Origin: Thoreauomyces humboldtii
Taxonomy: Eukaryota; Chytridiomycota; Chytridiomycetes; Spizellomycetales; Powellomycetaceae
Length of the DNA: 11,115 nt
NCBI GenBank assembly: GCA_027596035.1
Contig: JADGJA010000761.1
Coordinates: 1-11,115, forward strand
Direction: 5' to 3'
Of this stretch, positions 1 through 8,143 are shown in pieces (position 1 is the first letter of the stretch; each line of letters begins with the position of its first letter). A model generated the notes under the pieces. That model had not been told where the DNA came from, did not search any database, and saw nothing but the letters and a program-made list of their open reading frames with translations. A program made the position numbers and the translations under genes.

Positions 1-316
1 CCGGTGGGTCCGCTATGAGTGGAGTTGAAACACGACCCTGGCTTCGGGGTCGGGAGGAGTTGGACTCGTGGAGTCGGATGGAAGGCGAGTGTTATTTCCT
101 GATGGAAAGTCATGGGCTGGTGCTTGCACCGAGTGGTCCTGAAGTCTACGGTTTTGCATCGATCAAATCAAGATATAAAAAAAAATCAGAGGTCACTGTT
201 ACTCGCAAGACACTGTTCGAGGACCAAGCGTTTCCAAACGCTACATCGTTCGTTCGAAGCAACACCGAGACGCGTAAAAAAAGAAAGAAGCAGTCCCGCG
301 TGAGCAGTCCACGTCG
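1..316. other. Gene-free left edge, downstream of STK19
   Basis: This is the 3' flank of the minus-strand STK19 gene, whose stop codon lies at 317-319. I see no conserved protein and no RNA gene here. There is an A-rich stretch around 171-188 and another around 275-288. Read on the minus strand these are T-rich and could lie in the 3' untranslated region, but I cannot place a cleavage site. A plus-strand open frame runs through the region into the antisense of STK19 and looks like a shadow. Confidence 0.5.
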
Positions 317-1390
317 TCAAGACCACTTGAAATCGCTGACGTCTCCCCTCTTCCTGGTTCTTATGACATCTCCGACGGGGGTATCGACGCACTCGACGCT
401 CCCCTTTCCCAACAGATCCAGGAGGACGAGGTTGGGAGGGACGTTGCAACCTCTCAGTTCCCTCCGTTCGACCTCCCTCCTCTCCATCTCCCCTCGCTTC
501 CTCCTCCTCAGGGCGGCGACCATGTCCGTGCGTCCCTTGGAGAACCCCGACCAGAAGCGACCCGCGTTCCGCACGGAGATCCAGTACACGTTCGGGTCCT
601 TGAGGGTGAGGAAGCCGTGGGAGAAGAGGAGGGAGATCTCGGCGTCGGTGGCGCGGAGTGGGGAGGTGGTGGATTGGAGGTCGGATCGGGTGACGGATAC
701 ACCGGTGGTTGGAAGGGAAGTGAAGGTTTGGAAGCGGTCGAAGAGGTCGGATGATGGTGATGATGATGATGATGACGATGATGACGATGATGATAGTGTT
801 GATGGATCCTTCTGCGTGGTGATGGTGGAAGACGAATCCAACTTCCGTCGTTTCCAACCGTCGATCATGGTTCCACTCGCATCCCTCGTGATCGTCTCCA
901 CTCTCCCGACGATAGCAGGATCACTCTTGTCCTTCCCCGCCTTCTCGTCCGCCAGGGCTCTTCCGACGTTGTACACCGCGTCCCTGTAGTCGCAGGCTAG
1001 CATAAGACAGAACTCGCCCTGGGTTCCTACGCGGAACCTTCTGACGATGCCTTCGCTGACGAGTCGGGTGGTGTCCTTGTCGATGGACGTGGATGGACCC
1101 GACGGATCTGCTGCGTAGAGTTGGTGGACGAGGATGAGGGGTGGGATGGAGCTCGGGAGTTGGGAGCGGATGGCGAGGAGGGTTCGGAGGAGGGAGACGG
1201 TGGAGGGATGGCAGGATGTTTGTCGAGTGAGAGTGGGACGGGACGGTATTTGGCCGATGGCTGGTGTGTCCCTCGAGGGCGGTGGTGTTGGATGTTGAGC
1301 GAGGAAGGCCGAGATAGCTGGGTCTGTTGGGTAGTCCCACGTGGGCACTAGAGCCGAGCGTTTTCTGTAGAACTTTGGGTTTGATGACAT
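317..1390 (-). CDS. STK19: STK19-type winged-helix nuclear protein
   Basis: A single uninterrupted frame of 357 residues. Seen: an N-terminal block with LPSSIPPLILVHQLY at 78-92, followed by VSEGIVRRFRVGTQGEF at 111-127, and a C-terminal block with FLTLKDPNVYWISVRNAGRF at 260-279, SKGR at 284-287 and LLDLLGKGSVECVDTPVGDV at 323-342. These match in order the winged-helix modules of STK19. Known of the family: despite its name it is not a kinase. It binds DNA and acts with stalled RNA polymerase II in transcription-coupled nucleotide excision repair. No kinase motifs (VAIK, HRD, DFG) are present here, which agrees. The fungal protein is longer than the animal one (about 250 residues) because of a Pro-rich N-terminal linker and a low-complexity Ser linker at about 200-214. 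WKRRK at 179-183 and RRRKRGEMERR at 295-305 could serve nuclear import or DNA contact (inference). The start is the first Met of the frame, and the residues right after it are basic and look genuine. Confidence 0.87.
   Translation of the reverse strand: MSSNPKFYRKRSALVPTWDYPTDPAISAFLAQHPTPPPSRDTPAIGQIPSRPTLTRQTSCHPSTVSLLRTLLAIRSQLPSSIPPLILVHQLYAADPSGPSTSIDKDTTRLVSEGIVRRFRVGTQGEFCLMLACDYRDAVYNVGRALADEKAGKDKSDPAIVGRVETITRDASGTMIDGWKRRKLDSSSTITTQKDPSTLSSSSSSSSSSSSPSSDLFDRFQTFTSLPTTGVSVTRSDLQSTTSPLRATDAEISLLFSHGFLTLKDPNVYWISVRNAGRFWSGFSKGRTDMVAALRRRKRGEMERREVERRELRGCNVPPNLVLLDLLGKGSVECVDTPVGDVIRTRKRGDVSDFKWS
750..794. repeat. GAT/GAC trinucleotide repeat coding poly-Ser
   Basis: About fifteen imperfect GAT/GAC triplets. 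On the minus strand they read as TCA/TCG serine codons, giving a run of twelve serines followed by Pro-Ser-Ser inside STK19. The run lies between the two conserved blocks and is probably a flexible linker. Mixed TCA and TCG codons suggest some selection for serine, or an old repeat that has gathered changes. Length is likely to vary between strains (inference). Confidence 0.9.
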
Positions 1391-1425
1391 TGGTGATGAA
1401 TCGATGGGCGTCTCTTGTGTTCCTC

Positions 1426-1460
1426 TATGCTATGCTATGCTATGCGATGCTATGCTTTGC
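1426..1460. repeat. TATGC pentanucleotide tandem repeat
   Basis: Seven 5-nt units in a row: four perfect TATGC, then GATGC, TATGC and TTTGC. The array begins 36 nt upstream of the STK19 start codon, so it lies in its 5' leader or core promoter and reads GCATA on the gene's own strand. Such arrays are prone to slippage. A regulatory role is not shown by the sequence. Confidence 0.9.
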
Positions 1461-1846
1461 TCCGATCCCGTTAGGAATGTGACTGTTGCTGCTTTGGGGA
1501 CGATGTGTAAAAAGCGGGAAAGTAGAACCTGCTTACCAAAGCAAAGTCGTCGTCGTTTGGTGGTTACACAGGTGGAGTCCCAGGACGCGTATCGACCGAG
1601 TCGCGCAACTGGGACTGCGCAGTCGTGATCATGCGCCAAAGATGCCATTCGCTCCTTTCCTTCTTTTTGTTCGATTCCCTCCTTATCTCACCGCCCGTGA
1701 TGAGAAGACCATGGCGGTCGCTGTGCCTCATGCTGTGCCTCAACGAGAGAAAAAAGATAGGAATCTGCTTCCCCTATGAAAGAGGGACCTCTGGGGACCT
1801 TCCTCCTTCCGTTTTAGTTTTCAAACTCACTCACCCGGTGGCAGCC

Positions 1847-2501
1847 ATGAGTCCTACGGTCTTTCATCCTCTGCTCCTTCTGGAGAGCAAGGTAAGTATA
1901 TGATCTTACCCTTGACATCTTTCACTCCCGTTGGCTGCCAAGTACATCGCTGCTTCCTCCTTTGCTTTACTTCGAACGAATACCAGAACAACAGAGACTT
2001 ACCGAAGTCGCGCTCCTGTATGAGTTCCAGCAGACACGAGCTAGAAAGTGCTCAGGGATGTACATCCATCCCTTCCGGCCTGGCCACAGCCAAAGGCTGG
2101 AGCTTATAGAGCCTTGCTCCCCAGACGACGAGGGGTTGAACACTGTTGCAATCCATCGTCAGGAGTCCTTCTCTCATTGTAACGCGCAACCGATGATCCA
2201 CTTCCTGTCCCTCTATATCCTTCGCATCCCTCATCCTGCGCGTTGGCAGCCTTGCAGCTTGGGACGCCCAATGGCCTGGGCATGGCACGATTCGTACAGG
2301 ATAAGCTCCTCTCATGACATGTCTTCTCTCTTCACGCACATATCGCCATGCTGTACACGAGAGTGGCAAAGGGGAAAAAAATCGTCAAGATCCCTTGAAT
2401 GCATGTCGACGAGATGGCCCGGCAATAGCGAAGCATCTACGCGCTTTTCCCACGTGTCGCGACTGATTGAAGAGCCGGACACGGGGATGGCTAGACACTA
2501 G
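1847..2501 (+). CDS. Doubtful spliced hypothetical protein
   Basis: Seen: an ATG in good context (GCAGCCATGAG) at 1847, 15 codons, then a strong donor AAG|GTAAGT at 1892. A possible acceptor AACAACAG ends at 1994, and a frame in the same phase stays open from 1995 to a TAG at 2499-2501. This would give 183 residues and a 103-nt intron, longer than the others in the window. The predicted protein is rich in His, Ser, Arg, Trp and Cys and shows no domain I recognise. A short stretch (LTEVALLYEF ... GMYIHP) recalls the start of UBC-like (E2 variant) domains, but nothing after it fits. It could equally be a noncoding transcript or chance. I list it because a strong donor, phase match and open frame coincide. 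Confidence 0.15.
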
Positions 2502-2713
2502 AGCTAGGATGCGTCTTTGATGTGGAATGCAGGTTCGCATCGCAGACAACTCTGCGCATGAAAAGTCCACGCCAGGTCTCGAACGCCTCAGCCTACACAT
2601 GGCGCCCACTCACCCCGAAAAAGTGATCGACCCAAAAAGGACCGTTACGTGGCGCCTCACAGCAAGTCTCGATCATGCAGTCCGAAACCATCCAGCGCAA
2701 TGTAGGCTTGCAA

Positions 2714-2727
2714 CCGCTTATAAGCGG
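2714..2727. repeat. 14-bp perfect palindrome with TATAA centre
   Basis: CCGCTTA followed directly by its reverse complement TAAGCGG. It lies 81 nt past the TAF8 stop codon on that gene's strand. With no loop it is more like a dimeric protein site than an RNA hairpin. The core TATAA could act as a TATA element, but no convincing gene starts nearby. Confidence 0.85.
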
Positions 2728-2807
2728 GGTTTTGCAGGTTTCAAGTCATTCCCAGTACCCCCTTCACGAACCCTTTCCAAAAAAAAGGCAATGTTGTAGA
2801 TTCCCCT

Positions 2808-3752
2808 TCACGTAACTGGGACCTTCCTCCGTCTCCGCCACCCCTGCTCGTAGTTGACCGGCAAGAGATCCTCGTCCTCCTCCATATGAAAGGAGATCTG
2901 AACTTTGTCAGGCGGTCTGCTCACAGAGTAACGTCGCTGCTTCGGGCGGTTGGCTGGAGTGGGCATCGCAGGGGTCGGAACGGTTCGACGAGATTGTCGG
3001 TGAATGATTTGGTTGGTTTTCGTGAGGAACTCGGTGAGGTTGTCTTCGACCTGTCGCGATTGGTCGGCCTGTTTGGCGCGGAGTTGGGATGCTGGGATGG
3101 CGGTTTCGGGAGAAAGCTGTGCAGGGCGGCGTGGATCAGAAAATCATGTCGAAAACAGTTTTCGGTTGTACTCACTAACCGTATTATGTATGAAAGAATG
3201 TGGGTTGGGAAATGGTGGAAGGTGCTTGGGAACGTGGGCAGGCCGCGCAGGATGTTGATTTCCTTCAGCGTATTGAAACGCATCGGGTTGGAACATAACG
3301 TTCGGTTCTGGAGTTGGTCGTGGCGGTTCCGGTATTGGTACTGGCAAGGACTGTTGTCAGTTTCAGGGCCGAGGGTCAGTTTTCTGTGGTGCAACCTCAC
3401 CCAGTCTTGGGTCGTCTCTCGCAAAATCCAGATAACAAGCTACATCCTCCACGCTGATCTTCATGTCCATCATTCCAAGCATCACATCTTCCAGATTTGG
3501 CGTGGTGCGTGTCCCTAGTTCGGCGTACGCTGCTATCCTAGTCCCAAGGTCGTCAAGATCTGAAGTGTTTCAGCACAAACGTCGCGTGTGAGCGGAAGCG
3601 TTCGCCAATGGCCATTGTGGAGCTTGCGATTTACATGCAGAATACGTTTCCGCGAGAAGGCCAAGAGCGGACGAAGTGGCCGTATCGAAGCCAACGTGCG
3701 ATAGGACTTGAGCGGAAGCCCGCGAGCAGATCGCTGTTTCGAGCTTGCCCAT
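2808..3752 (-). CDS. TAF8: TFIID subunit TAF8 (histone fold)
   Basis: Rebuilt from four exons: 3752-3635, 3559-3401, 3340-3180 and 3116-2808. The introns are 75, 60 and 63 nt, and all phases join to 248 residues with a TGA stop. Residues 4-85 form a bromodomain-associated histone fold: AQVLSHVGFDTATSSALGLL (14-33), then an intron, then LGTRIAAYAELGTRTTPNLE (44-63) and the DVMLGMMDM helix. Residues 128-143 carry the TAF8 C-terminal signature HVPKHLPPFPNPHSFI. The C-terminus ends in a basic patch (WRRRRK). TAF8 pairs with TAF10 in TFIID and supports Pol II initiation (family knowledge). The start chosen is the first Met of the first exon; an in-frame TAA lies just upstream, and an extra 5' exon is possible. 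The last intron has an alternative: donor GTGAGT at 3175 with acceptor ending at 3092, also in frame, which would drop about seven residues. TAF8 is preferred over TAF3 or Spt7 because of the PFPNPHSF motif. Confidence 0.86.
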
Positions 3753-4059
3753 TCCTCCAAGCTTTTATCGCAGGTTGAGAGGGATATGCAGCTATATCGG
3801 TGTGTGGCAAGCTTCTCAGGGGGTAGTAAAGGAGGGTGTTGTGGGTCTGGTTCGGAGACTGTTGGCGTGGGAGTCTTGAGGTTCAAGGTTGTGAATTGAG
3901 CAGACTCGGTGAGGAAAGTAGAAACGGGAAAGGAGGGACGTTGCGTCTGCTTCCTCTGGACACATGTGTCAACCGCCCAAACTGACCTCGACATTCAACA
4001 CCCTCGAGGCGATCTTCAAAGGCGATCGCAGCCAATCTAGCAAGCAGGCACAAGACACC
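3753..4059. promoter_or_regulatory. Divergent promoter region, TAF8 / CHK2
   Basis: 307 nt separate the TAF8 ATG (minus) from the chosen CHK2 ATG (plus), so both promoters must lie here or overlap the genes. I see no clear TATA box. GCGATCGC, an 8-bp palindrome, is at 4022-4029, close to the CHK2 start. An ATG at 3964 is in frame with CHK2 with no stop between, so part of this stretch may be coding. On the minus strand an open frame covers the region, but no reliable donor joins it to the TAF8 histone fold. Confidence 0.5.
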
Positions 4060-6707
4060 ATGACGGACGTAAAGGACGATACGAACAAGTTGCCCAGCGA
4101 ACGTCCATCCACACCGCCCACAGGTGACACGACCCCAAAACGCGCCTCTCCTCAAGCCGAAGTCGACGACGAGGCTGACTCCGAATCCCTGACGTGGGGA
4201 ATTCTTGAGTCACTCCACCAAGATACCCCAAACTTCAACTTGCGCGGTGCGGGAGGGCCCCGAAAGGATGACAAGACGGCCGAAGTCCGAGGAGGTCGGT
4301 CCATGGGATATGTGATCGGTCGTCATCGAGAATGCAACATTCGGTTGGCTTCCTCGGTCGTCAGCAATCGACATTGCGTCGTTTACAAGGTGCGACCGGG
4401 GCATCACCGAATGCTTTCTAGCTAGCAAGCTCAAGATTCTGGGAATCCTTAGGAAAACTGCTGGAGTGATAAATTGAATCGCATCGAGGAATGCGTGTTC
4501 ATAGAGGATCTGAGGTGTGCAAAGGTTTGGGACGGTAGAAGTTGTTTCGGTCCTGCTTACGTCGACCGATTCCCGTCAGCACAAATGGAACGTTCATCAA
4601 TGGAAAGAGGTTGCATCGCGCCAAACAACATCGCCTGAAGAATGGGGATAAGATCTTTCTCGCTACGGAGCTCTGTACGTTCTCCTCCGGCGAAGTGGAA
4701 CACGCCGATCCAGCTCAACTGAACTGCCTTCATTGTCTCATTTCTGGAACAGTCTTTGCGTTCCGACTTCCGGAGCGCTTGCGTGGCAGAGGTGAAGGGG
4801 TGAGCCGCTTACATTCACGCTTCTGATGTCAGTGCAACGAGCTCACATTGCACGCTCGCAGGGCGTACACGACAAATACGAGATCGGGAAGACGCTTGGG
4901 AGGTACAATGTCGGAATGTTGGGCTGATTGTGCACCGAGCCCACTAGCTCATCGTGCTTCACCTTCCAGTGGCAACTTCGCAACAGTGAAGCAGGCAGTC
5001 CATCGCGAAACGGGACAGAAGGTTGCCATCAAGGTCATCACGAAATCGCGCATCCGGGCGAAACCAAAGTTTGTCGAAAATCTTCGTCAAGAAATCGCGA
5101 TTCTTATGGCATTGAACCACGTACGTAATGGGGGGTTGAAATATCATTGTCCAGCCTCGCTTGCGGCTCAAAGCAGTTCGCTTAGCCCAGTATCATCTCA
5201 ATCCTGGGCGTGTTCGATGAGGAAGACTATGTCTACATTGTTCTGGAACTGTAAGTCACGTAGATACCATATGCGCGCAATGACTCGATGACTCATTTTG
5301 ACGTTATAGAGTTAAGGGCGGAGAGCTCTTCGACGCGATTATCGAAGCTGGAAAGTTCAGTGAGGAGACCACGAGGGATATGATGCGACAACTCCTGGAA
5401 GCACTAGTAGTATGCTTCGAAATTCACCGAAGGCCAGTCGTTTCCCTAGCACGGTATTGACATGCGTTCCCTCATAGTACATACACTCGCGAGGGATCAC
5501 ACATCGAGGTACATACCTCCTGGCAACTCAGAGACACTTTACAACTACTGAAACCATCCGCTTAAACAGATCTAAAGCCCGAGAATATCTTGCTAACGGA
5601 AAAGTACGCGGGTACCAGGCATTTCACCATCAAAATATCAGATTTCGGCCTGGCAAAGCTTGCGGGCGAAGCCTCTTTCATGGGCACGCTCTGCGGGACG
5701 CCTAACTACGTGGCCCCGGAGGTCCTAGACCGGACGCGGCATCGCGCATATACCAAGGCCGTGGATCTATGGAGTTGTGGTGTAGTTATGTATATCTGGT
5801 GAGTAGAGGACATCGTCAATCTATACCTGGGATTACTACTGACGTGCGCTTTCGGTACTAGTCTCTGTGGGTTCCCCCCGTTCTCGGAGGAGCTGGCGCC
5901 TCCATCGATGAACGATCAGATCCGACAAGGCAAGTACGCTTTCCTCACGCCTTGGTGGGACTCCGTGTCCGATGAAGGTGAGGTCCAGCATCTTTCTCCC
6001 GAAAGTGACAGGCTCTTGGACGCTCATGATGCATTCTCCTGCCGACTTTAGCCAAAGACATGGTGACACGACTCTTAAACGTCAACCCGGATTTACGACT
6101 CAGCGCCGAGGAAGCTCTAGCTCACCCATGGATGGTCTCGGGAGGATCGTTCGTGTCCTCGTCCACATCCACCGACTCACTCCTCCCCACCCCCGATTCC
6201 CCACCTCCACCGGCTCCTGCTGCCGCAAAGTTCCGACGGGGCGATACGGTCGCGACGCCTCCTCCCAACAAGAAGCGCAAGGTGGCGGTATCGGTCGAGG
6301 ACAACATGGAGAAGGAAGGAGCCAGCACGCCCAAACGTGGGACGACCACGGGGAGACGAACGGACGACGAAATGGAGACGGTCACGCCGAGGTTGTCGCC
6401 TGCCCCGGAGGGAACAGCGGAGCAGGAGACGAAGCAGGAGGAGGAACCTATCGCGACCGAAAAGAAGCTCGTGGGAAAGAGGACGGAACAGCTTCGCAAG
6501 GAACAGGGTGAAACGAAGACGCCGGAGAGGAAGGCCAAGACGACGAGAGCCAAGACGCCCGAGATGGAGACGATACCTGCGGATGACGGGAAGAGGACGC
6601 CTACGAGACGAAAGACGAGACCTAGGACTCCTGAGCTGGAATCCTCTCCTGCGGCTGGCGTGAGGAGCTCACCGAGAGTCAGGAAACCTCGCAAGCTTTC
6701 CGATTAG
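4060..6707 (+). CDS. CHK2: CHK2/Cds1/Rad53 checkpoint kinase
   Basis: Twelve exons: 4060-4389, 4453-4514, 4580-4674, 4753-4799, 4862-4902, 4970-5120, 5186-5250, 5310-5409, 5478-5508, 5570-5798, 5862-5977 and 6052-6707. Introns are 59-78 nt and all phases agree, giving 640 residues. FHA domain about 83-170: G87-R88, S102-x-x-H105, STNGT at 131-135 (phosphothreonine binding). Kinase about 184-450: glycine loop GSGNFATVK 191-199, K213, E233, HRD 306-308, N313, DFG 332-334, T-loop with T347 and T351, APE 356-358. [19 protein letters not shown] and [15 protein letters not shown] are CHK2-like. Tail 451-640 holds a classical nuclear signal PNKKRKV (494-500) and repeated (K/R)TP sites. Known role: phospho-relay downstream of ATM/ATR-type kinases in the DNA-damage and replication checkpoint. 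There is one FHA, so it is closer to CHK2/Cds1 than to two-FHA Rad53; Dun1 is less likely. The start at 4060 has good context (GACACCATGA); an in-frame ATG at 3964 would add 32 residues. Confidence 0.92.
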
Positions 6708-7033
6708 GCAGGTGGTGCTTTCATCCTGCGACATATATACCCATCATTCTCTGCCCTACCATGCATACAAGAAAAGGAAAAGACTGTTGATATTCAGGCA
6801 AGGATCGTATACAAAAAGAAGAGGAACGGTGGTCAGAACGGGGAAAGGAATGTGAATGGAAAGAGGCAGACGGTAAGCTGGAGGGAGGACTGAAGCAATG
6901 CGAAAAATCTAGAACCTCCCGACTATTATCTATGGACAAGCGTTCCGTCGGGAGGGGGAAGGAAGTTGGAAGTGACGAACGAGCGTGTTTGAGCGTGCGT
7001 TTGTGAGACGAGGACGGGGCCGACAGATTTTCT
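6708..7033. other. Convergent 3' region, CHK2 / membrane protein
   Basis: 326 nt between the two stop codons of convergent genes. The plus strand is purine-rich with runs of A and G around 6768-6900. The AT-rich stretch ACATATATACCCAT at about 6731-6744 could serve 3'-end formation for CHK2. I see no gene here; the antisense frame covering it is low-complexity and runs into the neighbouring coding region. Confidence 0.5.
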
Positions 7034-8143
7034 TTAGTAGGGAGCTCCAGCGTTGCTTCCCTGATAGTGCTCGGGATCGTAGTGTTGCTGATGTTGCGGC
7101 TGCTGACCGGGTTGTGGGTGGTAGCCGTACTGCTGTTGTGGGTGCTGGTAGCCATAATCGTAACCACCTGGCTGCTGCTGTTGCTGGTAGCCTCCATAAT
7201 CGTAACCACCGTATTCTGGCACGGGAGAAGGGGTCGCATGACCGACGCTCAAGTCATCGTGGAGGAAGCGCTTGTCCCTGGCTCCTGCGGCCACTGCTGC
7301 CGTCTCGGGGTAATCCAGTGTGGATGGACGCGCTCCCGATCCGTACGCCGACGGAGCTCCTCCCGGAGAAGCGTTGGCAGCGGCTGTTGCGGCGGTGGTG
7401 GGACCGACGCCGGGCATTCCCAGGTCGGCGAGACGACCACGGAAGCGTTCCGAGGGCTTCAGGCCGAACTTGCGGAAGACGTAGATTCCGATAGCGGCGA
7501 GCACGACGGCTGCAGCTGCGATCGCGACTCCTACGATGGCTCCGGCGGGAAGGGCTGATCCCCCGCCGGTGTTGGCCGTGTCGCTGGCCGCCTTGCCGTT
7601 GTTCGCGGTTGCGCCTGGGGAGGAAGCGGCAGATGTTCCAGAGGCGACGGGTGACGTCCGAGTGATGAATGTCGTAACGACAGCACCCCCGGGCGCTGTG
7701 GTCGTGGCAACGACCACGACGGGAGTAGAAGACGGACCAGGAGTGGAGACCGGGGTGACGACCGGAGTCGAGGAAGGAGGTTCCACTATCGGCGTCGTAG
7801 AGACGACGGGGGGTGGCGGAGTGGGCGAGGTGGGAGGTGTGCTCTCCGGAGGGGGAGTCGTGGCGCCTCCTCCTGCAGGCGTGGTAACGTCGTCGATGGG
7901 GGTGGAGACGGCTGAGCTGACTGGCGGGGCGACAGCCCGGCGACGAGCTGAAGGCTTTAGTCCGGCGACCGCTGCTTTGGGTACGGCGACGGCAGGAGCG
8001 AGGCCCCCAACACGGTGGTGAATGGAGCCCACGACTCGTTCGAGGGCGAGGCACTGGGAGTCTCCAGAAGCGCAGGAGGACGGTGAGGCGACGACCGCCG
8101 AGACTACGCCGACGGCTGAGAGGAACAGCCAGGAAGCCCTCAT
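7034..8143 (-). CDS. Single-pass membrane protein, Ser/Thr/Pro-rich
   Basis: One exon, 369 residues. Seen: a signal peptide at 1-19 (hydrophobic VGVVSAVVA, likely cut near A19). Two cysteines follow at 24 and 31 (C-x6-C). A Ser/Thr/Pro/Val-rich stretch at about 70-195, probably heavily O-mannosylated, contains repeated STP and PPP. The transmembrane helix is about 200-223 (GAIVGVAIAAAAVVLAAIGI), then a basic stop-transfer FRKFGLKPSERFRGR at 223-237. The inner tail has Gly/Ala-rich segments, KRFLHDD at 291-297, and a Gln/Tyr/Gly/Pro-rich end (about 310-360). The plan resembles fungal cell-wall sensors and bud-site proteins (Mid2/Wsc/Skg6-like), with the outer part as a wall-probing rod. There is no WSC cysteine domain, so I name no family. 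The F-R-K-F-x-L-x-P-S run after the membrane recalls other basidiomycete single-span proteins (from memory). Substrate or partner unknown. It is divergent from FTR1 across 1.17 kb. Confidence 0.75.
   Translation of the reverse strand: MRASWLFLSAVGVVSAVVASPSSCASGDSQCLALERVVGSIHHRVGGLAPAVAVPKAAVAGLKPSARRRAVAPPVSSAVSTPIDDVTTPAGGGATTPPPESTPPTSPTPPPPVVSTTPIVEPPSSTPVVTPVSTPGPSSTPVVVVATTTAPGGAVVTTFITRTSPVASGTSAASSPGATANNGKAASDTANTGGGSALPAGAIVGVAIAAAAVVLAAIGIYVFRKFGLKPSERFRGRLADLGMPGVGPTTAATAAANASPGGAPSAYGSGARPSTLDYPETAAVAAGARDKRFLHDDLSVGHATPSPVPEYGGYDYGGYQQQQQPGGYDYGYQHPQQQYGYHPQPGQQPQHQQHYDPEHYQGSNAGAPY
7144..7210. repeat. Direct repeat coding GGYDYG units
   Basis: Two near-identical copies, 7144-7168 and 7183-7210, 39 nt apart; the second has a 3-nt insertion. 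On the minus strand they encode GGYDYGGYQ and GGYDYGYQ in the Gln/Tyr-rich tail of the membrane protein. CAG/CAA runs sit beside them. This is an in-frame internal duplication that could vary in copy number between strains. Confidence 0.85.

Larger units (their letters stand above)
1391..2807. other. 1.4-kb region without a firm gene
   Basis: This lies between the start of STK19 (minus, 1390) and the stop of TAF8 (minus, 2808), so it should hold the STK19 promoter and the TAF8 3' end. Open frames on both strands are short, and none shows a domain I recognise. I looked for tRNA box B, U1/U2/U4/U5/U6, SRP and 5S signatures by eye and saw none. The only gene-like signals are a good splice donor at 1892 on the plus strand and the frame after it, listed separately. 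Small palindromes occur at 2056-2067 (GGATGTACATCC) and 2714-2727. Confidence 0.5.

Noticed and set aside
15..989. Long plus-strand open frame of 324 codons
   Set aside because: Most of it is antisense to the well-supported STK19 gene; the GAT repeat reads as poly-Asp and nothing resembles a domain.
1585..1590. ACGCGT cell-cycle box upstream of STK19
   Set aside because: A single 6-mer is expected a few times in 11 kb; another copy lies outside any promoter near 270.
1857..2070. UBC-like (E2 variant) motifs VFHPL and ALLYEF...GMYIHP
   Set aside because: They occur in the wrong order for the domain, and the rest of the fold is not found in any frame.
3533..3994. Minus-strand open frame of 153 codons overlapping the TAF8 first exon
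   Set aside because: It is in a different frame from the histone fold, and I see no good donor linking it to TAF8.
6122..6694. Minus-strand open frame of 190 codons
   Set aside because: It is antisense to the last CHK2 exon, Ser/Val-rich, with no domain; the sense strand is clearly coding.
7254..8054. Minus-strand open frame of 266 codons in another frame of the membrane protein gene
   Set aside because: Arg/Ser/His-rich out-of-frame product of GC-rich DNA; the overlapping frame has a signal peptide and a transmembrane helix.
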